NCBI GenBank assembly: GCA_030693565.1
Contig: JAUYAJ010000225.1
Span: 1-23,747 of the forward strand
From: Rubrivivax sp.
GTDB taxonomy: Bacteria; Pseudomonadota; Gammaproteobacteria; Burkholderiales; Burkholderiaceae_C
Reading direction: 5' to 3'
DNA length: 23,747 nt
Position numbers and translations under genes: made by a program. This document shows, in pieces, positions 8,032-16,034 of the stretch (within the stretch, counting starts at the first letter, position 1; the number at the start of each line of letters is the position of its first letter). The notes below the pieces were generated by a model. The model was not told the DNA's origin. It was given only the letters and a program-made list of their open reading frames with translations, and ran no database searches.

Positions 8032-9000
8032 TCAGCGGACGGCTTCGATGCGCTTGATCAGGTCGGCGTAGGCGGCGCCGTACTTGGCGCGCACCGGTGC
8101 GGTGGCGTCGAAGAAGGGCTTGCTGTCGATCTCGATGAACTCGACGCCTTCGGCCTTGAGCTTGGTGCTGTAGTCGGCCACGGCGGCGTCCCACAGCGTC
8201 CGCTGCTCGAGCTGGGCTTCGCGCGCCGCCTTTTTCACCGCCGCCTGGTCGGCCGCGCTCAGCTTGTCATAGGCCACCTTGGACATCACCAGGATCTCCG
8301 GAATGATGAGGTGGTTGGTCTGGGTGTAGAACTTGGCGCCGGTCTTGAAGTGGTTGGTGGTGAACAGGCTGGGCGGGTTGTTCTCGGCGCCGTCGATGAC
8401 GCCGGTTTGCAGCGCGGTGAAGACCTCGCCAAAGCCCATGCTGATGCCGTTGCCGCCCATCGCGTTCATGGTGTCGACGAACAGCGGGTTGCCCATCATG
8501 CGGATCTTCTGGCCCTTCAAGTCGTCGGGCTTGCGCACCGGCTTCTTGGTGTAAAGGCTGCGCGAGCCGCCGTCCATCCAGGCCAGGCCCACCATTCGCG
8601 CCGGGCTGGCGCTGAGCTTGTCGAGCAGTTCCTGGCCGATCGGGCCGTCGATCACCGCACGCATGTGGGCGATGCTGCGAAAGACGAACGGCATGTTGAA
8701 GACGTTGACCTCAGGCACCACCGGCCCGACCGGGCCCAGCGAGGTGCGCAGGATCTGGATCGCGCCGACCTGGGTCTGCTCGATCATCTCCTTTTCGCCG
8801 CCGAGCACGCTGCCCGGGAGCATCTGGAACTTGATGCGGCCTTGGGTGGCGGCGTCGAGCTTCTTGCCCATGTTTTCGACCGCCACCACGGTGGGGTAGC
8901 CGGCGGGGTGGACATCGGCAGCTTTCATGGTTTGCGCCAGTGCCGCGCTGCCAGTGGCGGCCAGCAGGGCGCAGGCGAGCAAGGTCTTCATCAGTCTCAT
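8032..9000 (-). CDS. dctP: TRAP transporter solute-binding protein (DctP family), probable hexuronate receptor
   Basis: A 322-residue periplasmic receptor. The ATG at 9000 is preferred: GGAG lies about 7 bases upstream and a clean signal peptide follows (MRLMKTLLACALL, then SAALAQ). Family landmarks: LPGSVLGGEKEMIEQTQVGAI, FVFRSIAHMRAVIDG, GGSRSLYTKKPVRKPDDLKG with the arginine that in DctP proteins pairs with the ligand carboxylate, KIRMMGNP, and FTALQTGVIDGAENNPPS. TRAP receptors encoded next to uronate dehydrogenase in related bacteria bind D-galacturonate or D-glucuronate, so the same ligand is inferred here. ATGs at 9012 and 8991 are possible alternative starts. Confidence 0.92.
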   Translation of the reverse strand: MRLMKTLLACALLAATGSAALAQTMKAADVHPAGYPTVVAVENMGKKLDAATQGRIKFQMLPGSVLGGEKEMIEQTQVGAIQILRTSLGPVGPVVPEVNVFNMPFVFRSIAHMRAVIDGPIGQELLDKLSASPARMVGLAWMDGGSRSLYTKKPVRKPDDLKGQKIRMMGNPLFVDTMNAMGGNGISMGFGEVFTALQTGVIDGAENNPPSLFTTNHFKTGAKFYTQTNHLIIPEILVMSKVAYDKLSAADQAAVKKAAREAQLEQRTLWDAAVADYSTKLKAEGVEFIEIDSKPFFDATAPVRAKYGAAYADLIKRIEAVR

Positions 9001-9037
9001 CGTCGTCTCCATCGAGTGTGGGGGCAGGGGTGCGGCG

Positions 9038-9847
9038 TCAAGTGCCGCGGGGGTCGTCGTCGAACGGGCCGATGGCCAGGAAAGTGCCGCCCTGCAGGCG
9101 GGCGCTGGGGCTGCCGGCGGCGGGCGCGATGGCTTGCACGGCCGCTGCAAACGGCTCGGCGCTGTCTTGCGGGACATAGCCCAGCCGGTCCCAGGCGGCC
9201 TGGGTGTCCCACCAGCGGCGCGGGTTGTCCGAGCAGCCGTAGGCCACCAGGAAGCCGACCGCCGGCGCCGTCAGCGCGGCGATCACCAGACGCGCCAGAT
9301 CGGCCGGGCTGATCCAGGTCGCCAGCGCGCGCCGGTCGGGCGGTGTCGGCAGGCAGGTGCCGATGCGCAGGCAGACGGTTTCGATGCCGTAGCGGTCGTG
9401 GTACAGGCTGGCCAGGCCTTCGCCGAACAGCTTGCTGACGCCGTAGTTGCCATCGGGTCGCGCCGGGTCCAGCGGGCTGATGCGCTCGTCCTGGCCATAG
9501 CAGCCGGTGACATGGTTGGAGCTGGCAAAGACGATGCGCGGCACGCCGCGCCGACGCGCCGCCTCGTAGAGGTTGAACAGGCCGCGAATGTTGGCCTGCA
9601 GGATGGGCTCGAAGGGGCCTTCAACCGAATAGCCGCCCAGGTGGACGATGGCGTCGACGCCGTCCAGCAACTGGTGCACGGCAGCGCCGTCGGCCAGGTC
9701 GCAGGGCAGGGCGTCAGCGATGCCGTGCGCCGCCAGCGGGCCCGGCAGGTCGGACAGCAGCAGGCGCCGACAGGCGCCGCGCAGCGCCGGCGCCAGCCCG
9801 CGACCGAGGGTGCCGGCGGCGCCGGTCAGCAGCAATGTGTCGAGCAT
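9038..9847 (-). CDS. udh: Uronate dehydrogenase (NAD-dependent, extended SDR family)
   Basis: A 269-residue Rossmann protein: TGAAGTLGRGL (residues 8-18) binds NAD, SSNHVTGCYG (109-118) and the YGVSK motif with Tyr135 and Lys139 form the active site, and ETVCLRIGTCLPTPPDRRALATWIS is characteristic of uronate dehydrogenases. It oxidises D-galacturonate or D-glucuronate to the aldarolactone, the first step of the oxidative pathway. The length matches known Udh enzymes (about 265). The ATG at 9847 is used because the glycine-rich motif follows at the usual distance; no good Shine-Dalgarno is visible. It is the first gene of the operon down to garD and is divergent from kdgK. A generic sugar epimerase is the alternative, but the SSNHV segment and the context argue for Udh. 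Confidence 0.9.
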   Translation of the reverse strand: MLDTLLLTGAAGTLGRGLAPALRGACRRLLLSDLPGPLAAHGIADALPCDLADGAAVHQLLDGVDAIVHLGGYSVEGPFEPILQANIRGLFNLYEAARRRGVPRIVFASSNHVTGCYGQDERISPLDPARPDGNYGVSKLFGEGLASLYHDRYGIETVCLRIGTCLPTPPDRRALATWISPADLARLVIAALTAPAVGFLVAYGCSDNPRRWWDTQAAWDRLGYVPQDSAEPFAAAVQAIAPAAGSPSARLQGGTFLAIGPFDDDPRGT

Positions 9848-9881
9848 GGAGGGGCCGGTGAAGAGGCGGGACTGGGGTCTG

Positions 9882-9911
9882 TACGAAGGCGTGTTGGCCA
9901 GCGCCTTCGTA
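9882..9911. repeat. Perfect 10-bp inverted repeat in the udh/kdgK promoter region
   Basis: TACGAAGGCG and CGCCTTCGTA are perfect inverted copies separated by 10 bp (TGTTGGCCAG). The element lies 35 bp upstream of the udh start and 8 bp from the KdgR-like box. It may be an operator for a dimeric regulator or a hairpin in the udh leader. No T-run follows on either strand. Confidence 0.55.
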
Positions 9912-9918
9912 GAATATC

Positions 9919-9931
9919 GAAACAACGTTCC
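9919..9931. promoter_or_regulatory. KdgR-type operator candidate between udh and kdgK
   Basis: GAAACAACGTTCC matches the enterobacterial KdgR core (RAAAYRNYRTTTY, from memory) at all positions but one. It lies 20 bp before the kdgK start and 71 bp before udh, so one site could control both operons. A TAGAAT at 9910-9915 just upstream may be a plus-strand -10, which would place the site over the transcription start. No IclR-type KdgR gene is in the window, and a different regulator could use the site. Confidence 0.45.
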
Positions 9932-9951
9932 GAAAATAGCTAGGGGTTTCC

Positions 9952-10890
9952 ATGGGTCGAGCCATTCGGGTGGTGTCCTTCGGCGAATGCATGCTCGAAC
10001 TGCAGGGCGAAGCGTTCGGTGCGATGCGCCAGACCTTTGGCGGCGACACCCTCAATACGGCGGTCTACCTGGCGCGCTGCGGGGCCCGACACGGCATCAG
10101 CGTCGACTACGCCACCGCGCTGGGCGATGACGCGCTGAGCAGCGGCTTGATGACGCGCTGGGCCGCCGAAGGTCTGGGCCTGGGCTGCGTGCGCCGCATT
10201 GCCGGCCGGCTGCCCGGGCTTTACCTGATCGAGGTCGACGCCAGCGGCGAGCGTCGCTTCAGCTATTGGCGTGAGCAGGCGGCGGCGCGTGCGTACTTCG
10301 AAGCGCCGACGACGCCGCTCGAAGAAGAAGAGGCACACATCGACGCGCTGTACTTCAGTGGCATCAGCCTGGCCATCCTGCCCGCCGCTGGCCGTCAGCG
10401 ACTGCTGGCGCTGGCCGGCCGGGTGCGCGCCCGGGGCGCGATGGTGGCCTTCGACAACAACTACCGCCCGCGCTTGTGGCAAGGCGCTGCAGCGGCGCGC
10501 GACGCCTTTGCCGCGGCGACCGACGTGGCCACGCTGGCTTTGATGACGCTTGACGACGAGCAGGCGCTGGCGGGCGAACTCGACGCTGCGACGCAGTTGA
10601 AAAACACGCTGGCGCTTGCGTGCGCCGAGGTCGTCGTCAAGCGCGGCGCCTTGCCCACGCTCGTGCGCGCCGGCTCTGCGGGGCCGGTCGAGGTGCCGAC
10701 CCTGCACGTGCCGAAAGTGGTGGACACGACCGCGGCCGGCGACAGTTTCGCCGGGGCTTACCTCGCCGCGCGCCTGAGCGGCGCCACGCCCGAACAAGCC
10801 GCGCACGCCGGCAACCTGCTCGCCGCGCGCGTGGTGCAACAGCGCGGCGCGCTGATCGACCCGTCGGCGATGGCCGACTTGATGGAGTGA
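9952..10890 (+). CDS. kdgK: 2-dehydro-3-deoxygluconate kinase (PfkB/ribokinase family)
   Basis: A 312-residue PfkB-family sugar kinase. It opens with VVSFGECMLEL, has the sugar-binding FGGDTLNTAVYLARCG (residues 29-44), FDNNYRPRLW, which is characteristic of KDG kinases, a lysine-containing VVVKRGALPTLV, and the C-terminal VDTTAAGDSFAGAYLAARLSG with the catalytic base Asp264. It phosphorylates KDG to KDPG. The KduI/KduD products encoded later in the window feed it directly; the KDPG aldolase is not in the window. The ATG at 9952 has TAGGGG about 6 bases upstream. The pectate lyase gene starts 4 bp after its stop, so the two are co-transcribed. Confidence 0.94.
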   Translation: MGRAIRVVSFGECMLELQGEAFGAMRQTFGGDTLNTAVYLARCGARHGISVDYATALGDDALSSGLMTRWAAEGLGLGCVRRIAGRLPGLYLIEVDASGERRFSYWREQAAARAYFEAPTTPLEEEEAHIDALYFSGISLAILPAAGRQRLLALAGRVRARGAMVAFDNNYRPRLWQGAAAARDAFAAATDVATLALMTLDDEQALAGELDAATQLKNTLALACAEVVVKRGALPTLVRAGSAGPVEVPTLHVPKVVDTTAAGDSFAGAYLAARLSGATPEQAAHAGNLLAARVVQQRGALIDPSAMADLME

Positions 10891-10894
10891 ACGC

Positions 10895-12229
10895 ATGAGA
10901 GTCATCCAAGGCAGCCTGCTGGCCGCCACCGCGTTGCTGGTGCTGAACGCTGCCGCGCAAGTGGCGGGTGTCAACCCGCACACCATCGACGCCCGCGGCT
11001 GGGCCGCAGCCACGCGCGGCGGCGAGGGTGGGCGCATCCTGCGGGTGACAACGCTGGCCGCCAGTGGTCCAGGCTCGTTGCTGGCCGCGCTGGAGGCCGA
11101 GGGCCCGCGCATCGTCGTCTTCGAGGTCGGTGGCGTGATCGACATGGGCGGGAAGAACATCGTCATCAAGAACCCGTTCCTCACGGTTGCCGGGCAGACC
11201 GCGCCGAGCCCTGGCATCAGCGTCGTCAAGGCCGAGACGATGGTGGCGGCCAGTGAGGTCGTGATCCAGCACCTGCGTTTCCGTCCTGGTGAGTTCGGCC
11301 GGCCCAAGAAGGGCGGCGGCGACCAGGATGGCATCTCCACCGTGGGCGGGGTGAAGAACGTGATCGTCGATCACTGCAGCTTCAGCTGGGCCACCGACGA
11401 GAACCTGTCGGCCAGCGGCCCGCGATTCACCGGCAGCACGCCCGAACAGTGGCGCGCCGGGACCTCGCACCAGATCACATTCAGCCACAACCTGATCTAC
11501 GAAAGCCTGAGCAACTCGGTGCACGAGAAGGGCGAACACAGCAAGGGCTCGCTGATCCACGACAACACCAGCGGTGTGCTGATCTACCGCAACATCTACG
11601 CCAGCAACCGCGAGCGCAATGCGCTCTTCAAGGGCGGCGCCCAAGGTGCGATGGTCAACAACCTGATCTTCAATCCCGGCACCCGCGCCGCGCACTACAA
11701 CCTGCACGCCGGTGAGTGGATCGGCAAGCCCTTCCAGGTCGGCCATGTGGTGCTGGTGGGCAATGTGCTGCGCCACGGCCCCGACACGCTGGCGCACACG
11801 CCGCTGTTCACGCTCCGCGGTGATGCGGATGTCGAATTGTTCCTGCAGGACAACATCGCCACCGATCGCAGCGGCCGCGCCGTGCCGCCGACTGGCAATC
11901 TGAGTGCTGCGAAGGCGCAGATCCGCGTCGTCACCGAGTCCAAGCTGCCGGCCGACGTGCGTGCCATGCCTGCCGCACAGCTTGAGGCCGAGTTGCCCCA
12001 GGCCGTCGGTGCCAGGCCTTGGGACCGCGACGCGATCGACTCACTGTTGCTGCGCGACATGGCGGCCGGGCGCGGCCGCATCATCGATTCGGAAGTCGAG
12101 CATGCGCTCGGCTACCCCCAGCACGCGCCGACCCGCCGCGCTTTCGACGAGCGCGAGTGGAATCTCAAGGACATGAGCCCGAAGGCGGGCTGGCGCGAGA
12201 TCGCCAGGCTGACCCTGCCGGGAATCTGA
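10895..12229 (+). CDS. Secreted pectate lyase, polysaccharide lyase family 1-like
   Basis: A 444-residue protein with an N-terminal signal peptide (MRVIQGSLLAATALLVLNAA, cleavage near AAAQ) and a right-handed beta-helix. Landmarks include RILRVTTLAASGPGSLLAAL, VVFEVGGVIDMGGKNI, LTVAGQTAPSPGI and DQDGISTVGGVKNVIVDHCSFSW followed by ATDENLS (about residues 143-175), the calcium- and substrate-binding stretch of PL1 enzymes. SHNLIYESLSNSVHEKGEHSKG is typical of the branch found in environmental bacteria. It cleaves de-esterified pectin by beta-elimination, giving unsaturated ends. No carbohydrate-binding module is seen. It is the second gene after kdgK, an unusual pairing of a cytoplasmic kinase with an exported enzyme. 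The PL1 fold is confident; the exact specificity (pectate or pectin) is inferred. Confidence 0.9.
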   Translation: MRVIQGSLLAATALLVLNAAAQVAGVNPHTIDARGWAAATRGGEGGRILRVTTLAASGPGSLLAALEAEGPRIVVFEVGGVIDMGGKNIVIKNPFLTVAGQTAPSPGISVVKAETMVAASEVVIQHLRFRPGEFGRPKKGGGDQDGISTVGGVKNVIVDHCSFSWATDENLSASGPRFTGSTPEQWRAGTSHQITFSHNLIYESLSNSVHEKGEHSKGSLIHDNTSGVLIYRNIYASNRERNALFKGGAQGAMVNNLIFNPGTRAAHYNLHAGEWIGKPFQVGHVVLVGNVLRHGPDTLAHTPLFTLRGDADVELFLQDNIATDRSGRAVPPTGNLSAAKAQIRVVTESKLPADVRAMPAAQLEAELPQAVGARPWDRDAIDSLLLRDMAAGRGRIIDSEVEHALGYPQHAPTRRAFDEREWNLKDMSPKAGWREIARLTLPGI

Positions 12230-12230
12230 G

Positions 12231-12294
12231 GCTCAGAGCTTGAGAGGCCATCCCATGGGCTCGCGTCCATGGGATGGTCTCTCAAGCTCTCAGC
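12231..12294. terminator. Long inverted repeat between convergent genes, probable bidirectional terminator
   Basis: The arms 12231-12258 and 12267-12294 pair over 28 positions with one mismatch (C12234/C12291) and one G·T pair, around an 8-nt loop (GCTCGCGT). The inner core GAGCTTGAGAGG/CCATCCCATGG is matched by CCATGGGATGG/TCTCTCAAGCTC. It starts just after the pectate lyase stop and includes the last codon of the esterase, so it serves both convergent operons. There is no T-run on either strand, so termination by the hairpin alone is an inference. Confidence 0.65.
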
Positions 12295-13108
12295 GGAACC
12301 AGCCGGCGAGCGCCGGCACTTGTTGCTTGAGTGCCTGCGCCGCCAGCGCGGCGGTGGCACGCGCGCCGGCCTCGACGTAGTGGGTGTCGTCCTTGCGGCC
12401 GTCGGGCAGGCTGGCCCACTGGCCGGGGGCGATCCACATGAACAGCGCCTTGCTCGCATCGGGTCCAGCCGCCTCGAGTTGATTGGCCGTCAGCGCGTTC
12501 ATGTCGATCAGCGTCACGCCGCTTTCCGCGGCGACCTCGCGAAGTGCTTGCGGCCAGCCGCCCAGCGTGTTGACGATGCGGCCGCTGGCGTCGAATTTTC
12601 GCCGCACCACGGGCGTGGCCAGCAGCGGCGTGGCGCCCTTGCCGCGCACGTCGGCAATGAAACTGTGCAGGTAGGCCTTGAAGTCGGTCTGCGCGGGGGC
12701 GAACCGGCGCGGGTCATCGTCCTTCTGGTCGTTGTGACCAAACTGGATCAGCACGTGGTCGCCGCGAGCGAGTTGCTGCACCAGGTGCGGCCAGCGGCCC
12801 TCGTCAACGAAGCGGCGCGTGCTGCGGCCGTTGGCTGCGTGGTTGACCAGCCGAGCGGGTTCGAGCATGAACTCGCGCAGCAGCTGGCCCCAGCCGCGCT
12901 CGGGGTGCAAGGGCATTGGCGGCTTGTCCGCCATCGTGCTGTCGCCGACCAGGTGCAGCGCCGGGCGCACGTTGGCCAGCGGGTAGGACCAGGCCCGCTC
13001 CGGCGCCGGTGACGCTGGTGATGCCGGTGACGCCGGCGTGCTGGCGCAACCCGCGGCGGCCACCAAGGTGGCCGCCGCGGGAAGCACCACCAGGGTGCGA
13101 CGACGCAT
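12290..13108 (-). CDS. SGNH/GDSL esterase, CE12-type pectin or rhamnogalacturonan acetylesterase (lipoprotein)
   Basis: A 272-residue exported esterase. The N-terminus is a lipoprotein signal with a lipobox ending VAAAGC (Cys21), followed by a Ser/Pro/Ala linker (three repeats of SPA). Catalytic blocks are LVGDSTMADKP with Ser57, the NHAANGRSTRRF block, FGHNDQKDD (125-127 is HND) and DDTHYVEAG with Asp241 and His243. This order and the GHNDQKD block are typical of CE12, which removes acetyl groups from pectin homogalacturonan or rhamnogalacturonan and opens the chain to lyases. It is presumably anchored to a membrane facing the periplasm or exterior. Its start overlaps the stop of the TonB receptor gene (TGATG). 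The choice between the two pectin substrates cannot be made from sequence. Confidence 0.88.
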   Translation of the reverse strand: MRRRTLVVLPAAATLVAAAGCASTPASPASPASPAPERAWSYPLANVRPALHLVGDSTMADKPPMPLHPERGWGQLLREFMLEPARLVNHAANGRSTRRFVDEGRWPHLVQQLARGDHVLIQFGHNDQKDDDPRRFAPAQTDFKAYLHSFIADVRGKGATPLLATPVVRRKFDASGRIVNTLGGWPQALREVAAESGVTLIDMNALTANQLEAAGPDASKALFMWIAPGQWASLPDGRKDDTHYVEAGARATAALAAQALKQQVPALAGWFR

Positions 13109-15894
13109 CAGAACTTGTAGTCCATCGTCACGCGGTAGGCCCGCCCCAGCACGTCGACGCTGCTGGTCAGGTAGCCCAGATAGCCGTTGTGGTTGGTCAG
13201 CGGCGGGGTCCTGTCGGTCAGGTTGTTCACCGCCATCGACAGCTTGAGCTGTTTGGTGGCCTGCCAGGTGCCGACCAGGTTGTACTGCTCGTAGGACGCC
13301 ACGGCGCGCGGGCCCGTGGTGCCGGCACCGGTGCGGGCGGCCAGGTTCTGGTCGGCGACCTTGCTCTGGTAGCGCTGCGACAACTGCAGACCCCAGTCAC
13401 CGCGCGCCCAGGCCACGCTGGCGGTGTGCCGCCAGCGGTGGTTCAGGCCGCGGGTGGCGTTGCTCAGGCCTGCGTTCGGGTTCACTGGCACGACATCGTT
13501 GTAGAAGCCCAGTGCCGAAACCCAGTCGCCGCCGTTGACCTCGGGTGTCTTGGCCTCCCAGCGGGTCAGGTAGGCGACGTCCAGTCCGAGCGTGAAACGG
13601 CCCACGTCGGTCTGCGGCAAGGTCGCAAGCAGCGACAGGTCGATGCCGGCACCACGCACCGAGCCCAGATTGCTCGGCGGGTTGAACACGGCGTCGGTCG
13701 ACAGCGTGCCGTCGGCCTCGCGCCGGAACAAGCTGGTGTAAAGCGACGCGTTGTTGAGAATGAAGGTGATCGACCGATTGCCGATGATGTTCTTGATCTC
13801 GGTTTCCCAGTAGTCGAGGCTGGCGGACACGCCGCGTACCGGCTCGAAGGCCAGGCCGAGCGTGAAGCTGGTGCTCTTCTCCGGGCCGACCTGTGCATTG
13901 CCAGGCACCTTGGTGATCTGGTTGCGGCCCGTCAGGTTGCACACCTGGGCCGCGGTGTAGCCGGCCGCCGTAGTCGCCACGGCGCCCCCCGAGGGGCACA
14001 GGAAGGGGTCGTTGAAGGTCGGAATCAGCGTTCGCTCGGTTTCCCTGCTGTAGATCTCGGGCAGTGCCGGCGCGCGAAAGCCGGTGTTGGCCGAGCCGCG
14101 GAACACCAGCTCCTTCATCGGCTGCCAGCGCAGTGCGAGCTTGGGGTTGACGCTGGTTTCGTTCAGATCCTTGTAGCTGTCGGCACGCAGCGCTGCGTTG
14201 GCAGTCAAGGTCTTGGTGAACGGCATCTCCAGCTCGGCGAACACCGAGGTGATGTCGCGGCTGATCTTGTTGCTCGAGTTGGCGCGCGCGCCGGCCGCCT
14301 GACCGTCACCGCCGAGGATGTCGATCTGGTTGTTCAGCGCCGCCTTGGGGTCGTTGCTCTCCAGACCAATGGCCTGCCAACCGTCCTTGCGGAATTCGGC
14401 GCCGGCGGCCAGTACGGCATCACCGCCGCCGAGCTTGAACACCGAGCCATTGATGGTGGCGTCGATGCTGGTGTTGGTGGCGCGGTGCACGCGCAAGGTC
14501 CGGCCCTCGAGCGAGGTCGCGCGCAGCACGGCCAGGCCGGCAGCGTCCTGCAGGCCGAAGGGGTTCAGGCGCGGGTCGAGGAACAGCGTGGTGGCAGTGC
14601 CTTGCACGGTGGCCACGCCAGTGACGCTGTTCCAGCCCTTGCCGGCACGCGTCTCGCGTTCGCTCCATCCGTGATGGACGGCGGCCTGGTAGTTCCAGCG
14701 GCCCAGCTCACCTTCGAGCGTGGCCATCACACGTTGGTTGCTGTGACCGTCGTTGCGTTCGCGCGGTCCGGTGTCGGCCACGCTCCACAAAGCGTCGATG
14801 GGGCGGCCGTTGAGGTTGGCTGCGGCCAGGGCGGGCACGATGCCATTGCCTGGGTAGTACGGGTGGGAGTTGGTCAGACGCACGGTCACGGGCGTGGCCG
14901 GGTTGTTCTGCAACACGGTGTACTTGCCCAGGTTGTATTCCAGGCTCAGCTGGTGCGCGCCCAAGGCCAAGGAGCCCTTGCCATACACGGTGAGGATGTC
15001 GTTGCCGTTGTTGAAGGCTGTGTAGGTGTCGTTGGAATCGAGCCAGCAGGTTTGCCGGCCACTGACGGTGCTGGGCTCCGAGTAAGGCGCCAGGCATCCG
15101 CTGGCGAAGTACGGATTCCAGCGCAATGTGCGGTTCGCAGAAACGGGGTTCGTCGGGTCGGTGAAGTTGGCGGGCGTGGCGTTGACACCTTGGGCCGTGG
15201 TGTTGATGCCCAGTTGTGCAAGGCCGGTATTGAGCTCGGGCCGATCTTCGCGCAGCAGGATCTTGCGCTTCTGGTACTCCACCGCGCCGTAGAAGTTCCA
15301 GCCCTGGCTGGCGAGATTGCCGACGCCGCCGATCAAGCCCAGGCTTCGGTAGTCACCGCCGCCGTCTCGTGAGGGCTCAAGCGCTTCGGCCTTGATGTTC
15401 AGGCCCTCGAAGTTGCGCCGGGTATAGAAGGCCTGCACGCCAGCGATGGCGTCGGAGCCATAGGCTGAACTGGCGCCGTCACGCAAGATGTCGGTGCGTG
15501 ACAGCGCCATGCGTGGCATCACGTTGACGCTGACATACTGGTTGGTGAGCGGTTCCTTGGCCAGGCGGCGGCCGTTCAGCAGCGTCAGCGTGCGCATCGG
15601 GCCGAAACCACGCAGGCTCGTCATCGGGCCTGCCGTGCCGGCGAAGCTGCCGAGCGAGCTGGCCTGTGGCAGTTCCAGCATGAAGTCCTTCAGCTCCGTG
15701 TGGCCGCGCGCTTCGAGCTGTTCGGCGCGCACGGTGGTCACGGGCAGTGCGCCCTCGTCCGCCAGGCGCTTGATCAGCGATCCAGTGACCTCAATGCGCT
15801 GATCGCTTTGCGCAAACGCGGGCTGCGCCAGCGCGAGCACCGCAAGGCTGATCGTGGACAAGGCGCAGCCGGGCCATACGTTGGGGTTCTTCAT
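13108..15894 (-). CDS. TonB-dependent outer-membrane receptor (probable oligogalacturonide uptake)
   Basis: A 928-residue protein with a signal peptide (MKNPNVWPGCALSTISLAVL, ending PAFAQ), a short IEVTGSLIKR segment that leads into the plug, plug landmarks MTSLRGFG, TLTLLNGRRLA and DILRDGASSAYGSDAIAGV, then a long 22-strand-type barrel ending in the aromatic YKF. GGAG lies about 10 bases before the ATG at 15894. The substrate is inferred from context only: kdgF is upstream in the same direction and an exported acetylesterase is translationally coupled downstream, so pectin oligosaccharides are the best guess. The plug motif reads VQAFYTRR where many receptors have VVNIILKK. The 140 bp between it and kdgF shows no convincing promoter. 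Confidence 0.93.
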   Translation of the reverse strand: MKNPNVWPGCALSTISLAVLALAQPAFAQSDQRIEVTGSLIKRLADEGALPVTTVRAEQLEARGHTELKDFMLELPQASSLGSFAGTAGPMTSLRGFGPMRTLTLLNGRRLAKEPLTNQYVSVNVMPRMALSRTDILRDGASSAYGSDAIAGVQAFYTRRNFEGLNIKAEALEPSRDGGGDYRSLGLIGGVGNLASQGWNFYGAVEYQKRKILLREDRPELNTGLAQLGINTTAQGVNATPANFTDPTNPVSANRTLRWNPYFASGCLAPYSEPSTVSGRQTCWLDSNDTYTAFNNGNDILTVYGKGSLALGAHQLSLEYNLGKYTVLQNNPATPVTVRLTNSHPYYPGNGIVPALAAANLNGRPIDALWSVADTGPRERNDGHSNQRVMATLEGELGRWNYQAAVHHGWSERETRAGKGWNSVTGVATVQGTATTLFLDPRLNPFGLQDAAGLAVLRATSLEGRTLRVHRATNTSIDATINGSVFKLGGGDAVLAAGAEFRKDGWQAIGLESNDPKAALNNQIDILGGDGQAAGARANSSNKISRDITSVFAELEMPFTKTLTANAALRADSYKDLNETSVNPKLALRWQPMKELVFRGSANTGFRAPALPEIYSRETERTLIPTFNDPFLCPSGGAVATTAAGYTAAQVCNLTGRNQITKVPGNAQVGPEKSTSFTLGLAFEPVRGVSASLDYWETEIKNIIGNRSITFILNNASLYTSLFRREADGTLSTDAVFNPPSNLGSVRGAGIDLSLLATLPQTDVGRFTLGLDVAYLTRWEAKTPEVNGGDWVSALGFYNDVVPVNPNAGLSNATRGLNHRWRHTASVAWARGDWGLQLSQRYQSKVADQNLAARTGAGTTGPRAVASYEQYNLVGTWQATKQLKLSMAVNNLTDRTPPLTNHNGYLGYLTSSVDVLGRAYRVTMDYKF

Positions 15895-16034
15895 GGTGGT
15901 TCAGTCTCCGATGTTTGTCGTTCTTGGGCACCGCGGATTCACGCCTGCCCCGGGCTGCGAACGCAGGTCGCGCGCCCTCCAATGGGTGGCCGCTGCAGTG
16001 CGGCGCCCCGGTTGAGTGGGGTAACCGATCTGCT

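Noticed and set aside
12916..15372. An 818-codon open frame antisense to the TonB receptor
   Set aside because: The receptor reading frame has clear plug and barrel motifs; the opposite frame shows only GC-driven composition and no domain.
15955..15966. Small palindrome CTGCGAACGCAG between kdgF and the TonB receptor gene
   Set aside because: Only 4-5 pairs around a tiny loop, expected by chance in such GC-rich DNA, and no promoter or T-run goes with it.
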